In this document: piece by piece, positions 44,341 to 52,921 of the stretch
Layout of the letters: each line of letters starts with the position of its first letter
Numbering within the stretch: position 1 is the first letter of the stretch
Source: an uncultured Gammaproteobacteria bacterium
GTDB taxonomy: Bacteria; Pseudomonadota; Gammaproteobacteria; Pseudomonadales; Pseudohongiellaceae
Reading direction: 5' to 3'
Assembly (NCBI GenBank): GCA_913060695.1
Contig: CAJXUA010000006.1
Location: 124,001 to 188,000 of the forward strand
DNA length: 64,000 nucleotides
Made by a program: the position numbers and the translations under genes
The notes under the pieces: generated by a model
Seen by the model: only the letters and a program-made list of their open reading frames with translations
Told to the model about the DNA's origin: nothing
Database searches by the model: none

Positions 44341-44937
44341 ATGTCAGACGCTGAGAGTAAGCCTGAGAAGAAAGCGGTAAAGAAGCCTGTAAAGAAAGTG
44401 GCAAAGAAGGCCGCAGAGCCTGCCACTATGAGCGTCGCGGATGACTGTGCGGTTGCGTTTCACTATAAGTTGGCAGAGGTGAACAAGGCCGGTGAGGTTG
44501 GGCCATGGCTAGAGAGTTCCAGCGCGGAACAACCGCTTTGGTATCTGCACGGTCATGGGAATGTGATATCGGGTTTAGAGGCCGCGATGGAGGACAAGAC
44601 GGTGGGTGACAAGATCTCCATAACACTCACACCGGAGCAGGCTTATGGCGAGCGTCAATCCAACTCCTTTCAACGAGTCCCCATCAAGCATTTGCGCCTC
44701 ACGAGTGCACAGAAGAAACTCGCGCCAGGCATGGTGGTGGGAGTGCAGACGAATCAAGGGGTCATCAGCGCGCTAATCGTTAAGGCGGGGCGCTTCAATG
44801 TCGACATCGACACTAATCATCCCTTTGCCGGCCGAACTTTGCACTATGAGGTCGAGATAGTCGGGGTGCGTGCTGCTAATGCCGAAGAGATTGAGCATCG
44901 TCACGTCCACGCGCCAGGCGCACACCATCACCATTAA
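44341..44937 (+). CDS. SlyD-like FKBP peptidyl-prolyl isomerase with basic N-terminal tail and His-rich end
   Basis: Protein of 198 residues. The middle (about 30-175) is an FKBP domain with the SlyD-type insert flap: VAFHYKLAEVNKAGEV, GHGNVISGLEAAM and VGDKISITLTPEQAYGE. The C-terminus is His-rich (HRHVHAPGAHHHH), which in SlyD binds nickel and other metals. Unusual is the first 28 residues, a Lys/Ala/Pro repeat (KKAVKKPVKKVAKKAA) like histone H1 tails, suggesting binding to nucleic acid or ribosomes. Likely a cytoplasmic folding and metallochaperone protein; it overlaps the convergent metR by 4 bases. Confidence 0.8.
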   Translation: MSDAESKPEKKAVKKPVKKVAKKAAEPATMSVADDCAVAFHYKLAEVNKAGEVGPWLESSSAEQPLWYLHGHGNVISGLEAAMEDKTVGDKISITLTPEQAYGERQSNSFQRVPIKHLRLTSAQKKLAPGMVVGVQTNQGVISALIVKAGRFNVDIDTNHPFAGRTLHYEVEIVGVRAANAEEIEHRHVHAPGAHHHH

Positions 44938-45860
44938 TGAAGAGTGGCGACGACGTTAATTCCCTCGAGATTCTGGAAGCAGGTCTCCTTGGCAATATTG
45001 ATGAACTCGCGCACGTATGGCGTATCGAGCTGCTCTTCACGCACGGCCAGATAAAGCGTGGAGAACAGCCCAGTTTCGCCTAAGGACAATGCGCTGATAT
45101 GCCCGCCTTGCAAGTAAGGGGCTAGGGCCCAATTGGGCAGCGCACATACGCCCCTCCCGCTCGCCACCAATTGCACCATCATCAGGGTTAGCTCTGCCGT
45201 ACGTATAGCCAACGGCTCGACATCGGCGGGCCGTAAGAACTGTGTGAATATATCTAAGCGTTCTTGATCGACAGGATAAGTAATTAAAGTCTCGTTGCGT
45301 AAGGCAGTAGCGGGTACTCGTTCCAATTGGGTCAGCGGGTGGGTGTTTGCCACCGCAAGAAGAATCTCAAAGCGGAACAAAGGCTCATAGTGAATACCAT
45401 TGAGTGGCTTCGGCTCAGAGGTGATCACGACGTCCAGTCGCCCCTTCTGCAGTGCCGGTAGTGGCACGAAGTTAAACGCGGTACTCAGGTCTACCTCGAC
45501 ATCCTTCCAGTGATTGCGGTACTGATTGATGGCGGGCATTAACCAATCGAAACAGCTGTGGCATTCGATGGCGATATGTAATCGCCCCGCCTCGCCCCCG
45601 GCAAAGCGCTGCATATCGCGTTCGGTGCTGGTCATGATAGGGAGAACGGAACGGGCGGTCTCTAGGAGCCGCTCACCCGCGGCAGTAAGGCGCACCGGAC
45701 GTGATTTACGAATGAACAGACTCACGCCAAGACGAGACTCAATCTCCTTGAGTTGATGAGAGAGCGCCGATTGGGTCAGGAAAAGCTTCTCTGCTGCCAA
45801 TACTAAGCTGCCATACTCGGTAATGGCGACAATAGTCCTTAAGTGCTTTAGTTCTAGCAT
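44934..45860 (-). CDS. metR: LysR-family regulator MetR
   Basis: Regulator of 308 residues. The N-terminal winged helix MLELKHLRTIVAITEYGSLVLAAEKLFLTQSALSHQLKEIESRLG and the effector-domain block HIAIECHSCFDWLMPAINQY match MetR, which activates methionine genes (metE, metH, metF) with homocysteine as ligand. No met gene is next to it, although the DUF4426 gene at the right end usually neighbours metX-metW. It lies 34 bases downstream of the start of the next minus-strand gene and may be transcribed with it. Confidence 0.85.
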   Translation of the reverse strand: MLELKHLRTIVAITEYGSLVLAAEKLFLTQSALSHQLKEIESRLGVSLFIRKSRPVRLTAAGERLLETARSVLPIMTSTERDMQRFAGGEAGRLHIAIECHSCFDWLMPAINQYRNHWKDVEVDLSTAFNFVPLPALQKGRLDVVITSEPKPLNGIHYEPLFRFEILLAVANTHPLTQLERVPATALRNETLITYPVDQERLDIFTQFLRPADVEPLAIRTAELTLMMVQLVASGRGVCALPNWALAPYLQGGHISALSLGETGLFSTLYLAVREEQLDTPYVREFINIAKETCFQNLEGINVVATLH

Positions 45861-45894
45861 AGTAATTCCAGTTCGTTCTCGGCACTACTTAAGG

Positions 45895-48189
45895 TTAAGG
45901 GCTTTCTGGGCCTTGGTTGGTTAGCTGCGAGATGAGTTTTCGATTGCTCACTACTTCATAGAAGCGATCCTCGGAAGTGTGTCCCTCTACCGGTGCGTCA
46001 TCACGCCATAATCCTACCTGCGCCTCGCGAATCACGAGGTCATGATTTTTACCCGACATGTCTGGATATTTGCCTACATGAAGGGTCGTGGGGCTGCCGT
46101 TGATTTTAACGATCTTGCGCTTGAGAATGATCTCCTGCTGAAGCTTCTCGAAGCCGAAGGCATCTAGCAAGATTCCGTTCACGTTATAACGGATCGTGTT
46201 CTGCCCTTTCTCCCCTCGCCCGCTCTCGCCTTTGTCTAAGGCGAATACCTCGACATTGAAGACGCCGCCTTGGATAAGGCGACGCAACTTCCACGTACAG
46301 GATGAGAGTCGATCCGCCTTGCCGATGGCACCCGAGATCATTATTGGCTTGTCTTCGTCGTACAGATACAGAGGCGCAGAGTCGGCAAAACACAGCCCGA
46401 TGCCAAGTTCGAGTTTGGGCAGCCCCATCTGCTCCGAGTGCCGGTTGTTAGCATGGATCACGTTGAGCATCGCCTTGGCCAGGCCGCAGGCACGGGCGAC
46501 AGAGAACCACTGCTGTGGACTCTTCTCGTGCTCGAGAAGGCTGAGTATGACGGCATCGCCTTCGATAAATACCTTGTTGGCGCCGTACTGACTCAAGAGA
46601 TTATTGATAGGGCTAAAGAAACGCAGGCCGAAATAGGAGGCAGGGTTGAGGGATTTGCTCTGTAATTCCTCAGTAACAGTGGTGGAGCCGCGTACATCCG
46701 CCTTCAGAATGCAGTGGTGGACAATGCGATCTTCGTCGTCCTGTTGCTCGTTAGCTGTGAGTAGGGCGTAGAGTGTCCCAGCCTCGCCCGATAGCTTGAG
46801 TTCCTCTTCTTTCTTAAGAATGCGCAGGCGATTGAATGCCCGATGGGCTAGGCGGTAATATTTCAGGTGCCGCCGGAACCGACTTATATCCTGCAAGATT
46901 GCGAGGGTGCTTTCGAGCTTGCGAGGACCAGCCTCGAGCTTGATCTGCGCAATAGTGCTGCTGAATTGCTTGAGTTGGGCATCGGTAAAGGGCTTGTTAC
47001 TCTGTGATCGGCTCTGTAGTTTCTTAAGGTCTATCTGACCGCCAAGATACTGACAAAGCAGTTTGCCTTCAGTCTGTTCGGCCAGAACGGGCGACCACAG
47101 GCGTTTGACATGTGCCGAGGCGACTAGCAGTGTGAATACGCCACGCTTGTGTAGATCTTTGTAGAGGCTCTCTAAAACCTTCTTGCGCGTCTTCAATTCC
47201 TTGCGCGCCGTCCACCATGCCCCGAAACCAGACTCCTTGCGTATATCGAGCAAGGCCTCTTGGCGTTTGTCGATGTTGAATAGCAGCACTAGGTTCTCTG
47301 GGGTGTCTAGCCATGAGAATTCTTCATTAAGAATGTTCTTAGAGTCGATCGCCATGCCCATGAATTTCTGGGTTTGAAATAGGCCACCAAGATCGTCGTA
47401 GAGCTCGGGGGTGCCATTGGCTTGCGCTAGCAGTGGGCTCTGGGGTTCTTGCGCCAACTGCTCGCTTAGGGACTTCTCGATGCTAGCGTTTAGCGCGTTG
47501 AAGCCAGCATCTTCCGTTTCGCCTCCCCAGAGTCGATATTGCTCGATGAGAAAGGCGTTTGCGCTTGGGTCGCTACTAAACAGCATCGGGTTCAAGCGAA
47601 GGTCTAGCGCATCGTGATGCTGCAAGGGGAGATACTGGAGGCGTACATCCTGAAGCTGGCGAGTCTCTACTCGCTCCAGCTGCGCAAAAATCTGATGATT
47701 CACATTCATCAGAATTGCATCGTATTGACGCTGCAGCCAAAACAGGCGCTGATTAGTGCTAAGCGTATTTGCCGAGGAGCGTTCCTGAGACTCCGAGGAA
47801 CTCTGTTTCAACTCGTCGATGGTGGTATCGAGCAGGCCCTGTGTGGTGGTCAAAATATGCTTTAAGAGGGCGAATTCTAATAACTTCACGCTATCGGCAT
47901 TGAGATTCGTCTTCACCCGATGGATAAGGTGTGTCATCACATCGAGATAGCTGGCCCGCAGGGGATTGAAGATGTTGTTGTCGAGCGGCTGGGGGTTCTG
48001 CGAGATCGCGCGCTGCAATAGTGTTGTGGCAACGCGGCGAACATCGCCGGAGAATTTCGGGCTCAGTCGCACATCGACATGGTAGTTATCGACGCCGCGG
48101 CGCAGGTCTGCGATGTCGATGTGCAGGGGGGGCAACACGACGAGCGTGTCATTTCCTACTGATAAAGATGTCGTATTAGTCTCTGTCAC
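45895..48189 (-). CDS. Large protein with C-terminal class III nucleotidyl cyclase-like domain
   Basis: Cytoplasmic protein of 764 residues; no signal peptide or membrane helix seen. The first 480 residues are mostly helical and match no family I know. From about residue 490 the sequence has the cyclase homology pattern: CILKADVRGSTTVTEEL (Asp498, first metal Asp), FIEGDAVILSLLE (Asp545, second metal Asp), LGIGLCFAD and IGKADRLSS in place of the usual VNLAARL. The metal-binding aspartates are kept but the transition-state Asn is replaced, so catalysis is uncertain. It may be a cAMP/cGMP enzyme, a nucleotide sensor or a pseudo-enzyme. It is 34 bases upstream of metR. Confidence 0.65.
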   Translation of the reverse strand: MTETNTTSLSVGNDTLVVLPPLHIDIADLRRGVDNYHVDVRLSPKFSGDVRRVATTLLQRAISQNPQPLDNNIFNPLRASYLDVMTHLIHRVKTNLNADSVKLLEFALLKHILTTTQGLLDTTIDELKQSSSESQERSSANTLSTNQRLFWLQRQYDAILMNVNHQIFAQLERVETRQLQDVRLQYLPLQHHDALDLRLNPMLFSSDPSANAFLIEQYRLWGGETEDAGFNALNASIEKSLSEQLAQEPQSPLLAQANGTPELYDDLGGLFQTQKFMGMAIDSKNILNEEFSWLDTPENLVLLFNIDKRQEALLDIRKESGFGAWWTARKELKTRKKVLESLYKDLHKRGVFTLLVASAHVKRLWSPVLAEQTEGKLLCQYLGGQIDLKKLQSRSQSNKPFTDAQLKQFSSTIAQIKLEAGPRKLESTLAILQDISRFRRHLKYYRLAHRAFNRLRILKKEEELKLSGEAGTLYALLTANEQQDDEDRIVHHCILKADVRGSTTVTEELQSKSLNPASYFGLRFFSPINNLLSQYGANKVFIEGDAVILSLLEHEKSPQQWFSVARACGLAKAMLNVIHANNRHSEQMGLPKLELGIGLCFADSAPLYLYDEDKPIMISGAIGKADRLSSCTWKLRRLIQGGVFNVEVFALDKGESGRGEKGQNTIRYNVNGILLDAFGFEKLQQEIILKRKIVKINGSPTTLHVGKYPDMSGKNHDLVIREAQVGLWRDDAPVEGHTSEDRFYEVVSNRKLISQLTNQGPESP

Positions 48190-48252
48190 ATTGGCCGACC
48201 GTAGTAAAAGAATGAATTATATTCATATTCACGCAAACGGCCATGTCTATTG

Positions 48253-49494
48253 CTAGGGCCGCCGCATTTCGCAACTCGTTGGAAGCATGGTGTTCTCCAT
48301 AGGGATGCTGACCTCAGTCATCAAGCCGAAGCTAGAGTTGTCCCCGTCGAACTCGATGCCTTCGTTCGTATGCACTGATATCTGAATAGGTTGGAAGAGT
48401 TGGTGATCTGCAGCCCGCATCATCAGGCGCTCTCCTCCGATACTGGTGTGCTCCATGTTCTCCAAGGCATTGGCAACTGCCATTGGATCGGCAGAGCCCG
48501 CTTGTTCTATCGCCTTAGCGAGCATTTGCACGGTATTGATGATACGGGGGTAGCTTATATCTTGTTCTGGGTGCTTGGCTTTGAACGTGCGCACATACTC
48601 GGCATAAGCCTGTGTGGGCGGTGGATTGAAATGTCCCTCGTGCACCATGCGGAATTGATCCTTGCCCGAGGCCCCTAAGGTCGCGGTGATACCGTCGTAT
48701 GCTGCGTAATAGGTATACACAGGCACCGTTATGCCAGCATCGGTAATCGCGCGGGCAAGGCTCACCATATCCGCGCCCCAGTTGCCGGTAATGATCGCAT
48801 CAGGCTTGGCTGACACAATCTTGGTCACGTAGGGAGTGAAGTCCTTCACTGTTTCCATCGGATGCAGTTCATTGCCGACGATCTGAATGTCGGGACGCTT
48901 GGCCAGCAGCTGGCCCACGGCGGAGTCCGCTACCGCCTGACCGAAAGAGTAGTCCTGACCGATAATATAGATGCGTTTGATGTCCTCGCGCTGGGCAATC
49001 ATGTCGGTAAGGGCCTGCATTTTAATATCCGCGTGAGCATCGAAGCGGAAATGCCAAAAGCTACAGTTCTCGTTAGTGAGAGCGGGGTCGACCGCCGCGA
49101 AATTGAGGAATAGAAGGCGTTGATCCGGGTTGCGCTGATTGTGACGGCGAATCGCATCGGTTAGTACGCCAGCGACCGCGGAGCTATTGCCCTGGGCGAT
49201 GAACTGAATGCCTTCGCTGATAGCGCGGCGCAGCTGAATCTGGGATTCCTGTGCGCTGGCCTTATTGTCATAGGCCACTATCTCTAAACGCTTGCCGCCG
49301 AGGACGCCGCCTTTGCTATTGACCAATTCCTCTACCGCAAACTGGAACTGGGCGAGACCATTATAGCCGGTAGCCGAGAACGCGCCGGTGAGTGGGTCAA
49401 TATAGGCGATTCGGATGCTGTCTTGAGCTCCCGCGCTAAGCGCAAAGCTGCTACAAAGAAGTGTGCAAAAACTACGCGTTAAGAGTTTTCTCAT
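48253..49494 (-). CDS. Branched-chain amino acid-type ABC substrate-binding protein (orphan)
   Basis: Periplasmic ligand-binding protein of 413 residues with a Sec signal peptide (MRKLLTRSFCTLL, cleavage after AGA) and the type I periplasmic-binding fold: IRIAYIDPLTGAFSATGYNGLAQFQFAVEEL at the mature start, IYIIGQDYSFGQAVAD and a long C-terminal lobe. It is a Leu/Ile/Val- or amide-type receptor by family. The ATG at 49494 is preferred because GGGGA lies 6 bases upstream and it starts the signal peptide. No permease or ATPase genes are nearby, so it either works with a distant transporter or as a sensor. Confidence 0.83.
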   Translation of the reverse strand: MRKLLTRSFCTLLCSSFALSAGAQDSIRIAYIDPLTGAFSATGYNGLAQFQFAVEELVNSKGGVLGGKRLEIVAYDNKASAQESQIQLRRAISEGIQFIAQGNSSAVAGVLTDAIRRHNQRNPDQRLLFLNFAAVDPALTNENCSFWHFRFDAHADIKMQALTDMIAQREDIKRIYIIGQDYSFGQAVADSAVGQLLAKRPDIQIVGNELHPMETVKDFTPYVTKIVSAKPDAIITGNWGADMVSLARAITDAGITVPVYTYYAAYDGITATLGASGKDQFRMVHEGHFNPPPTQAYAEYVRTFKAKHPEQDISYPRIINTVQMLAKAIEQAGSADPMAVANALENMEHTSIGGERLMMRAADHQLFQPIQISVHTNEGIEFDGDNSSFGLMTEVSIPMENTMLPTSCEMRRP

Positions 49495-49740
49495 TTTTTT
49501 CCCCAGTCGAACGTCCATGTGCTTTTAATTTTTGGTGTACGTTTGTATCTAGGCAGTCGCCTGATCTTTCCAAATTTGGGGGACTAAGTCCAGCTCGGCA
49601 CGGAAGCTCGCTCACCCAGAGAATCGAAAACACGTCAAAGTGAAGCGAAATAGCGATATAGGCAAGAATTCAGCCCTGTGGTATCGTCAGCTGCGCTGTG
49701 ACGCGATCGTCAACCAACAAAAACAAAATGAGGTGAGCCG

Positions 49741-50919
49741 ATGAATTCGGAGAATCCAGAGAATCCAGAGAGAAGAAAACTGCTCAAGAGTGCCGTGGGC
49801 ACTAGCGCCTTAGCCTTAGGCGTGAGCGCCTTCCCGAGCTGGCTAATGCCCGCCCTTGCCCAAGGCGAGGTTGAAGTACCTTTCTCCGACGTGCCGGATA
49901 CCTTCCGTGTGCTGCCGGTACGCCCGGGCTCCACTCACTACCAAGACACCAGCAAGATCGATAGCCATTACACATCTAACGACGATTTCTACCTCGTTCA
50001 ACACTACGGTCAACCCGAAGTCGACAATGCCAGCTATCAGCTGCGCGTGACTGGGCTTGTCGATCGGCCCTTAACATTCTCGCTTGATCAACTGCGCGCA
50101 CGTCAGACGATTGAGAAGGATGTAGGTTTTGAGTGCGGGGGCAACGGCGCGCGCCTTTTCCATGGCCTAGTAGGTAATGCCTCTTGGCGCGGCGTGAGTC
50201 TGCGCGACATTCTGATGGAGGCGGGTATCAAGCCTGAAGGCAAAGAGATTGTATTCTTCGGCGCCGATATCGGAGAAGAGGAGCTACGTGGGCGCACAGT
50301 AGAGACCGCGTTTGCTCGCAGTCTGTCCGTAGAGGACGCGCTCAACGAGAATAATATGCTGGCCTTCGAGATGAATGGCGAGCCGCTTCCGCACTTCCAT
50401 GGCAAGCCCGTGCGCCTGCTCATTCCGGGTTGGTACGGTGTTGCGAACGTGAAGTGGCTAACGCAGATTCATGTTCAAGACACGCGTTATATGGGCCGCT
50501 TCATGGGTCGCGACTACGTAACACTCAAGCGCGAAGAAGTTGGTGGGCAGGAGCGCTGGGTCGAAAATTCGGTTACGAAGATGAACCTCAAGTCGGTCGT
50601 AGTGCGTGTCACTAAGAGCGGTGCGGATCACAAGGTGACAGGTTTCATCCTCAACGATGGCACCCCTATTCGCAGTGTCGAAGTGAAGATCGACAACGGT
50701 CCTTGGCAACAGGCCATGATCGATCCGGCAGCCTCGCAGTTCACGTGGAAATTATTCCAGTTCGATTGGAAGGATGCTCAGCCTGGCGAACACAGCATCG
50801 TGTCTCGCGTTACTGATATCAACGGCAATGTACAGCTGCCACAAGATCAGTTGCCGGAGCGCGCGAGCTATTGGGAAGAGTTTGGGCAGTTCCCTCGCAC
50901 CATCAACATCGGTGCTTAA
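49741..50919 (+). CDS. Tat-exported sulfite oxidase-family molybdoenzyme
   Basis: Protein of 392 residues. The N-terminus has a twin-arginine signal (ERRKLLKSAVG, then a hydrophobic stretch to PALA), so it is folded with cofactor and exported to the periplasm. The oxidoreductase molybdopterin domain (about 75-260) has the Mo-ligand Cys132 in GFECGGNGARLF; the C-terminal Mo-co dimerisation domain spans about 275-385. It resembles SorA/SoxC-type sulfite dehydrogenases. The partner cytochrome gene (SorB or SoxD type) is not present. A 9-base tandem repeat near the start (GAATCCAGA twice) encodes ENPENPE. Confidence 0.85.
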   Translation: MNSENPENPERRKLLKSAVGTSALALGVSAFPSWLMPALAQGEVEVPFSDVPDTFRVLPVRPGSTHYQDTSKIDSHYTSNDDFYLVQHYGQPEVDNASYQLRVTGLVDRPLTFSLDQLRARQTIEKDVGFECGGNGARLFHGLVGNASWRGVSLRDILMEAGIKPEGKEIVFFGADIGEEELRGRTVETAFARSLSVEDALNENNMLAFEMNGEPLPHFHGKPVRLLIPGWYGVANVKWLTQIHVQDTRYMGRFMGRDYVTLKREEVGGQERWVENSVTKMNLKSVVVRVTKSGADHKVTGFILNDGTPIRSVEVKIDNGPWQQAMIDPAASQFTWKLFQFDWKDAQPGEHSIVSRVTDINGNVQLPQDQLPERASYWEEFGQFPRTINIGA

Positions 50920-50966
50920 AGCCGATTTAGTTTGTACGAGTAAGCCGAGTATTAGGGGAGAGTGAA

Positions 50967-51488
50967 GTGGCAAGTTATCTGGTATTGACTATCATTGGCG
51001 ACGATAAGCCCGGGCTTGTCGAGCGCCTGTCGGATACGATTTCGCGTCATTCTGGCAATTGGTTGGAAAGCAATATGTCCCATCTTGCGGGCAAATTCGC
51101 TGGAATCTTGCGCGTCAGTGTAGACGACGCGCAGGCCGATGCACTCGTTCAAGACTTGCAGAGTCTCTCCTCTATTCTCAAATTGGTTGTCGAAAAAGTC
51201 AGTGTGGGGGAGCCCGAGAGTAGGCAGCGAACCCTGCGCCTGACATTAGTAGGCAATGACAGGCCGGGTATTGTTAAGGAGATTTCACGCGCGCTGGCGG
51301 CACAGCATGTCAATGTGGAAGAGCTTAGCTCTCACATCAGCACTGCGCCAATGTCGGGTGAGGCTCTGTTCAATGCGCAGGCGGTACTCAAGGTGCCTGT
51401 GCAGTTGAGCATCGAGACTTTGCAGTCTCAGCTGGAGCAGTTGGCCGACGACTTAATCGTTGAGATTAGCCTAGCCACTATCGAGTGA
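50967..51488 (+). CDS. GcvR-like double ACT-domain regulatory protein
   Basis: Protein of 173 residues made of two ACT domains, about 5-75 (YLVLTIIGDDKPGLVERLSDTISRHSGNWL) and 90-165 (LRLTLVGNDRPGIVKEISRALAAQHVNVEEL). This is the plan of GcvR, the glycine-cleavage repressor that in E. coli acts on GcvA. Start is GTG at 50967 with AGGGGAGAG just upstream. It follows the sulfite-oxidase gene after 47 bases. Whether it acts on gcvTHP (33.7-34.8 kb here) is inference, as no gcvA is in the window. Confidence 0.8.
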   Translation: MASYLVLTIIGDDKPGLVERLSDTISRHSGNWLESNMSHLAGKFAGILRVSVDDAQADALVQDLQSLSSILKLVVEKVSVGEPESRQRTLRLTLVGNDRPGIVKEISRALAAQHVNVEELSSHISTAPMSGEALFNAQAVLKVPVQLSIETLQSQLEQLADDLIVEISLATIE

Positions 51489-51491
51489 TCC

Positions 51492-52151
51492 CTAGCGTAG
51501 GCTAAGGATCTCCCAATTGCGCTCCTGAGCGATTTTACGCAAGGTATCGTCAGGATCGACTGCTACGGCTCGCGTGGCGATCTCCAGTAAAGGCAGATCA
51601 TTAAAAGAGTCGCTATAGAACACGCTGTCCTCCATGCTCAACTCGCCTTCATGCTGCGCCAACCACAGCTCAAGATTACGTACCTTCCCTGTTTGAAAAT
51701 TCGCTATGCCAGCCACTTTCCCGGTGAAGAGATCATCTTCGAGTTCCAGCTCGGTCGCGATCAAGCCGTCCACGCCAAGGCGCTGGGCGATAGGCTCGGT
51801 CACGTAGCGATTGGTTGCGGTCATGATCAGGCAATAATCGCCGGCATCGCGATGTTGCTTTAGCAGCTCTAGGGCGGCAGGCAGCATCATTGGCTCGACG
51901 AAACCCGCCATGAATCTTGCGTGTAGGGCGTCGCGCTGCGCGCGAGGCAGGCCTGCGACGGCGGCAATGGCGAACTCGGTATAGGCAGCCATATCCAGCG
52001 CGCCTAGCTTGTATTGTTGGTAAAACGCATCGTTGCGCGCTTTATGGGTGATTGGGTCGACTAGTCCCTCGCTGATTAGGAAATCGCCGAAGGCGTGGTC
52101 GCTATCGCCGCCGAGGAGGGTATTGTCTAGATCGAAAATTGCCAAGGCCAT
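51492..52151 (-). CDS. HAD-IB phosphatase (PA0335-like, possible histidinol-phosphatase)
   Basis: Hydrolase of 219 residues of the HAD-IB subfamily. Motif I is IFDLDNTLLGGDSDH (nucleophile Asp near residue 7), motif II the Thr in LIMTATNR, and motif IV DSFNDLPLLE. The sequence closely follows the protein encoded just before rppH in pseudomonads, sometimes annotated as histidinol-phosphatase. The substrate is not certain; a phosphoserine- or histidinol-phosphate phosphatase role is possible. Divergent from rppH and convergent with the ACT-domain gene (3-base gap). Confidence 0.85.
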   Translation of the reverse strand: MALAIFDLDNTLLGGDSDHAFGDFLISEGLVDPITHKARNDAFYQQYKLGALDMAAYTEFAIAAVAGLPRAQRDALHARFMAGFVEPMMLPAALELLKQHRDAGDYCLIMTATNRYVTEPIAQRLGVDGLIATELELEDDLFTGKVAGIANFQTGKVRNLELWLAQHEGELSMEDSVFYSDSFNDLPLLEIATRAVAVDPDDTLRKIAQERNWEILSLR

Positions 52152-52308
52152 GAGTTTAGGGTATCCGTAAGCTGCGCAGAAAGAGGGGCATTATACCGAT
52201 TCGTACATCCACGGCGAGAGCATCAGGCCACTTGCGCGGTCGTTGAATAAGTCTCCGCACATGTGAAACAATGCCAGAGATGTTTTTTAGATAAGGAACG
52301 GTTGCCCG

Positions 52309-52794
52309 ATGATAGATTCGAGAGGTTTTAGGCCCAATGTCGGTATCATCATTTGCAACTCGCGTGGCCAGTTGCTATGGGCTAAGAGGATCGGGCAAGA
52401 CGCATGGCAGTTCCCTCAGGGCGGTATTCGGCATGGCGAGCGCCTGCAGCACGCCCTGTTTCGAGAACTTAAGGAAGAGGTTGGCTTAGACCCGGAAGAT
52501 GTCGAAATCATCTCTTCGACCAAGGGTTGGCTCTACTATCAACTGCCTAAGAATCTAATCCGGCAGCACTCTAGTCCTGTGTGCATAGGGCAGAAACAGA
52601 AATGGTATCTTCTTGGGCTGCGGGCCCCAGAGGACAAGATCGATCTAGTAAGCAACAACACGCCGGAGTTCGATGACTGGCAATGGGTGAGTTTCTGGTA
52701 CCCTCTCAGCCAGGTTATCGACTTCAAGCGGGAAGTGTATCGACAGGCACTGAAGGAGCTAGTGGTGCCATTGAATCAGTCGCTGCGCGCCTAG
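52309..52794 (+). CDS. rppH: RNA pyrophosphohydrolase RppH
   Basis: Nudix enzyme of 161 residues that removes pyrophosphate from mRNA 5' ends and starts mRNA decay. The Nudix box [23 protein letters not shown] (about 38-60) is complete. [11 protein letters not shown] at the start and the QFPQGG motif are RppH-specific. AAGGAA lies about 10 bases before ATG. It is followed by ptsP, the usual rppH-ptsP pair of gammaproteobacteria. Confidence 0.94.
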   Translation: MIDSRGFRPNVGIIICNSRGQLLWAKRIGQDAWQFPQGGIRHGERLQHALFRELKEEVGLDPEDVEIISSTKGWLYYQLPKNLIRQHSSPVCIGQKQKWYLLGLRAPEDKIDLVSNNTPEFDDWQWVSFWYPLSQVIDFKREVYRQALKELVVPLNQSLRA

Positions 52795-52921
52795 CGGAAA
52801 AACCCAAACTCGCTCATTTACCTTGGCGGGAAGACAAGCGTCTTGTCTCGGGTGCGCACTACGCTGACACGATCGCATGGATCACAATAAATAGAATACT
52901 CAACGATCACTGGAACAGATC

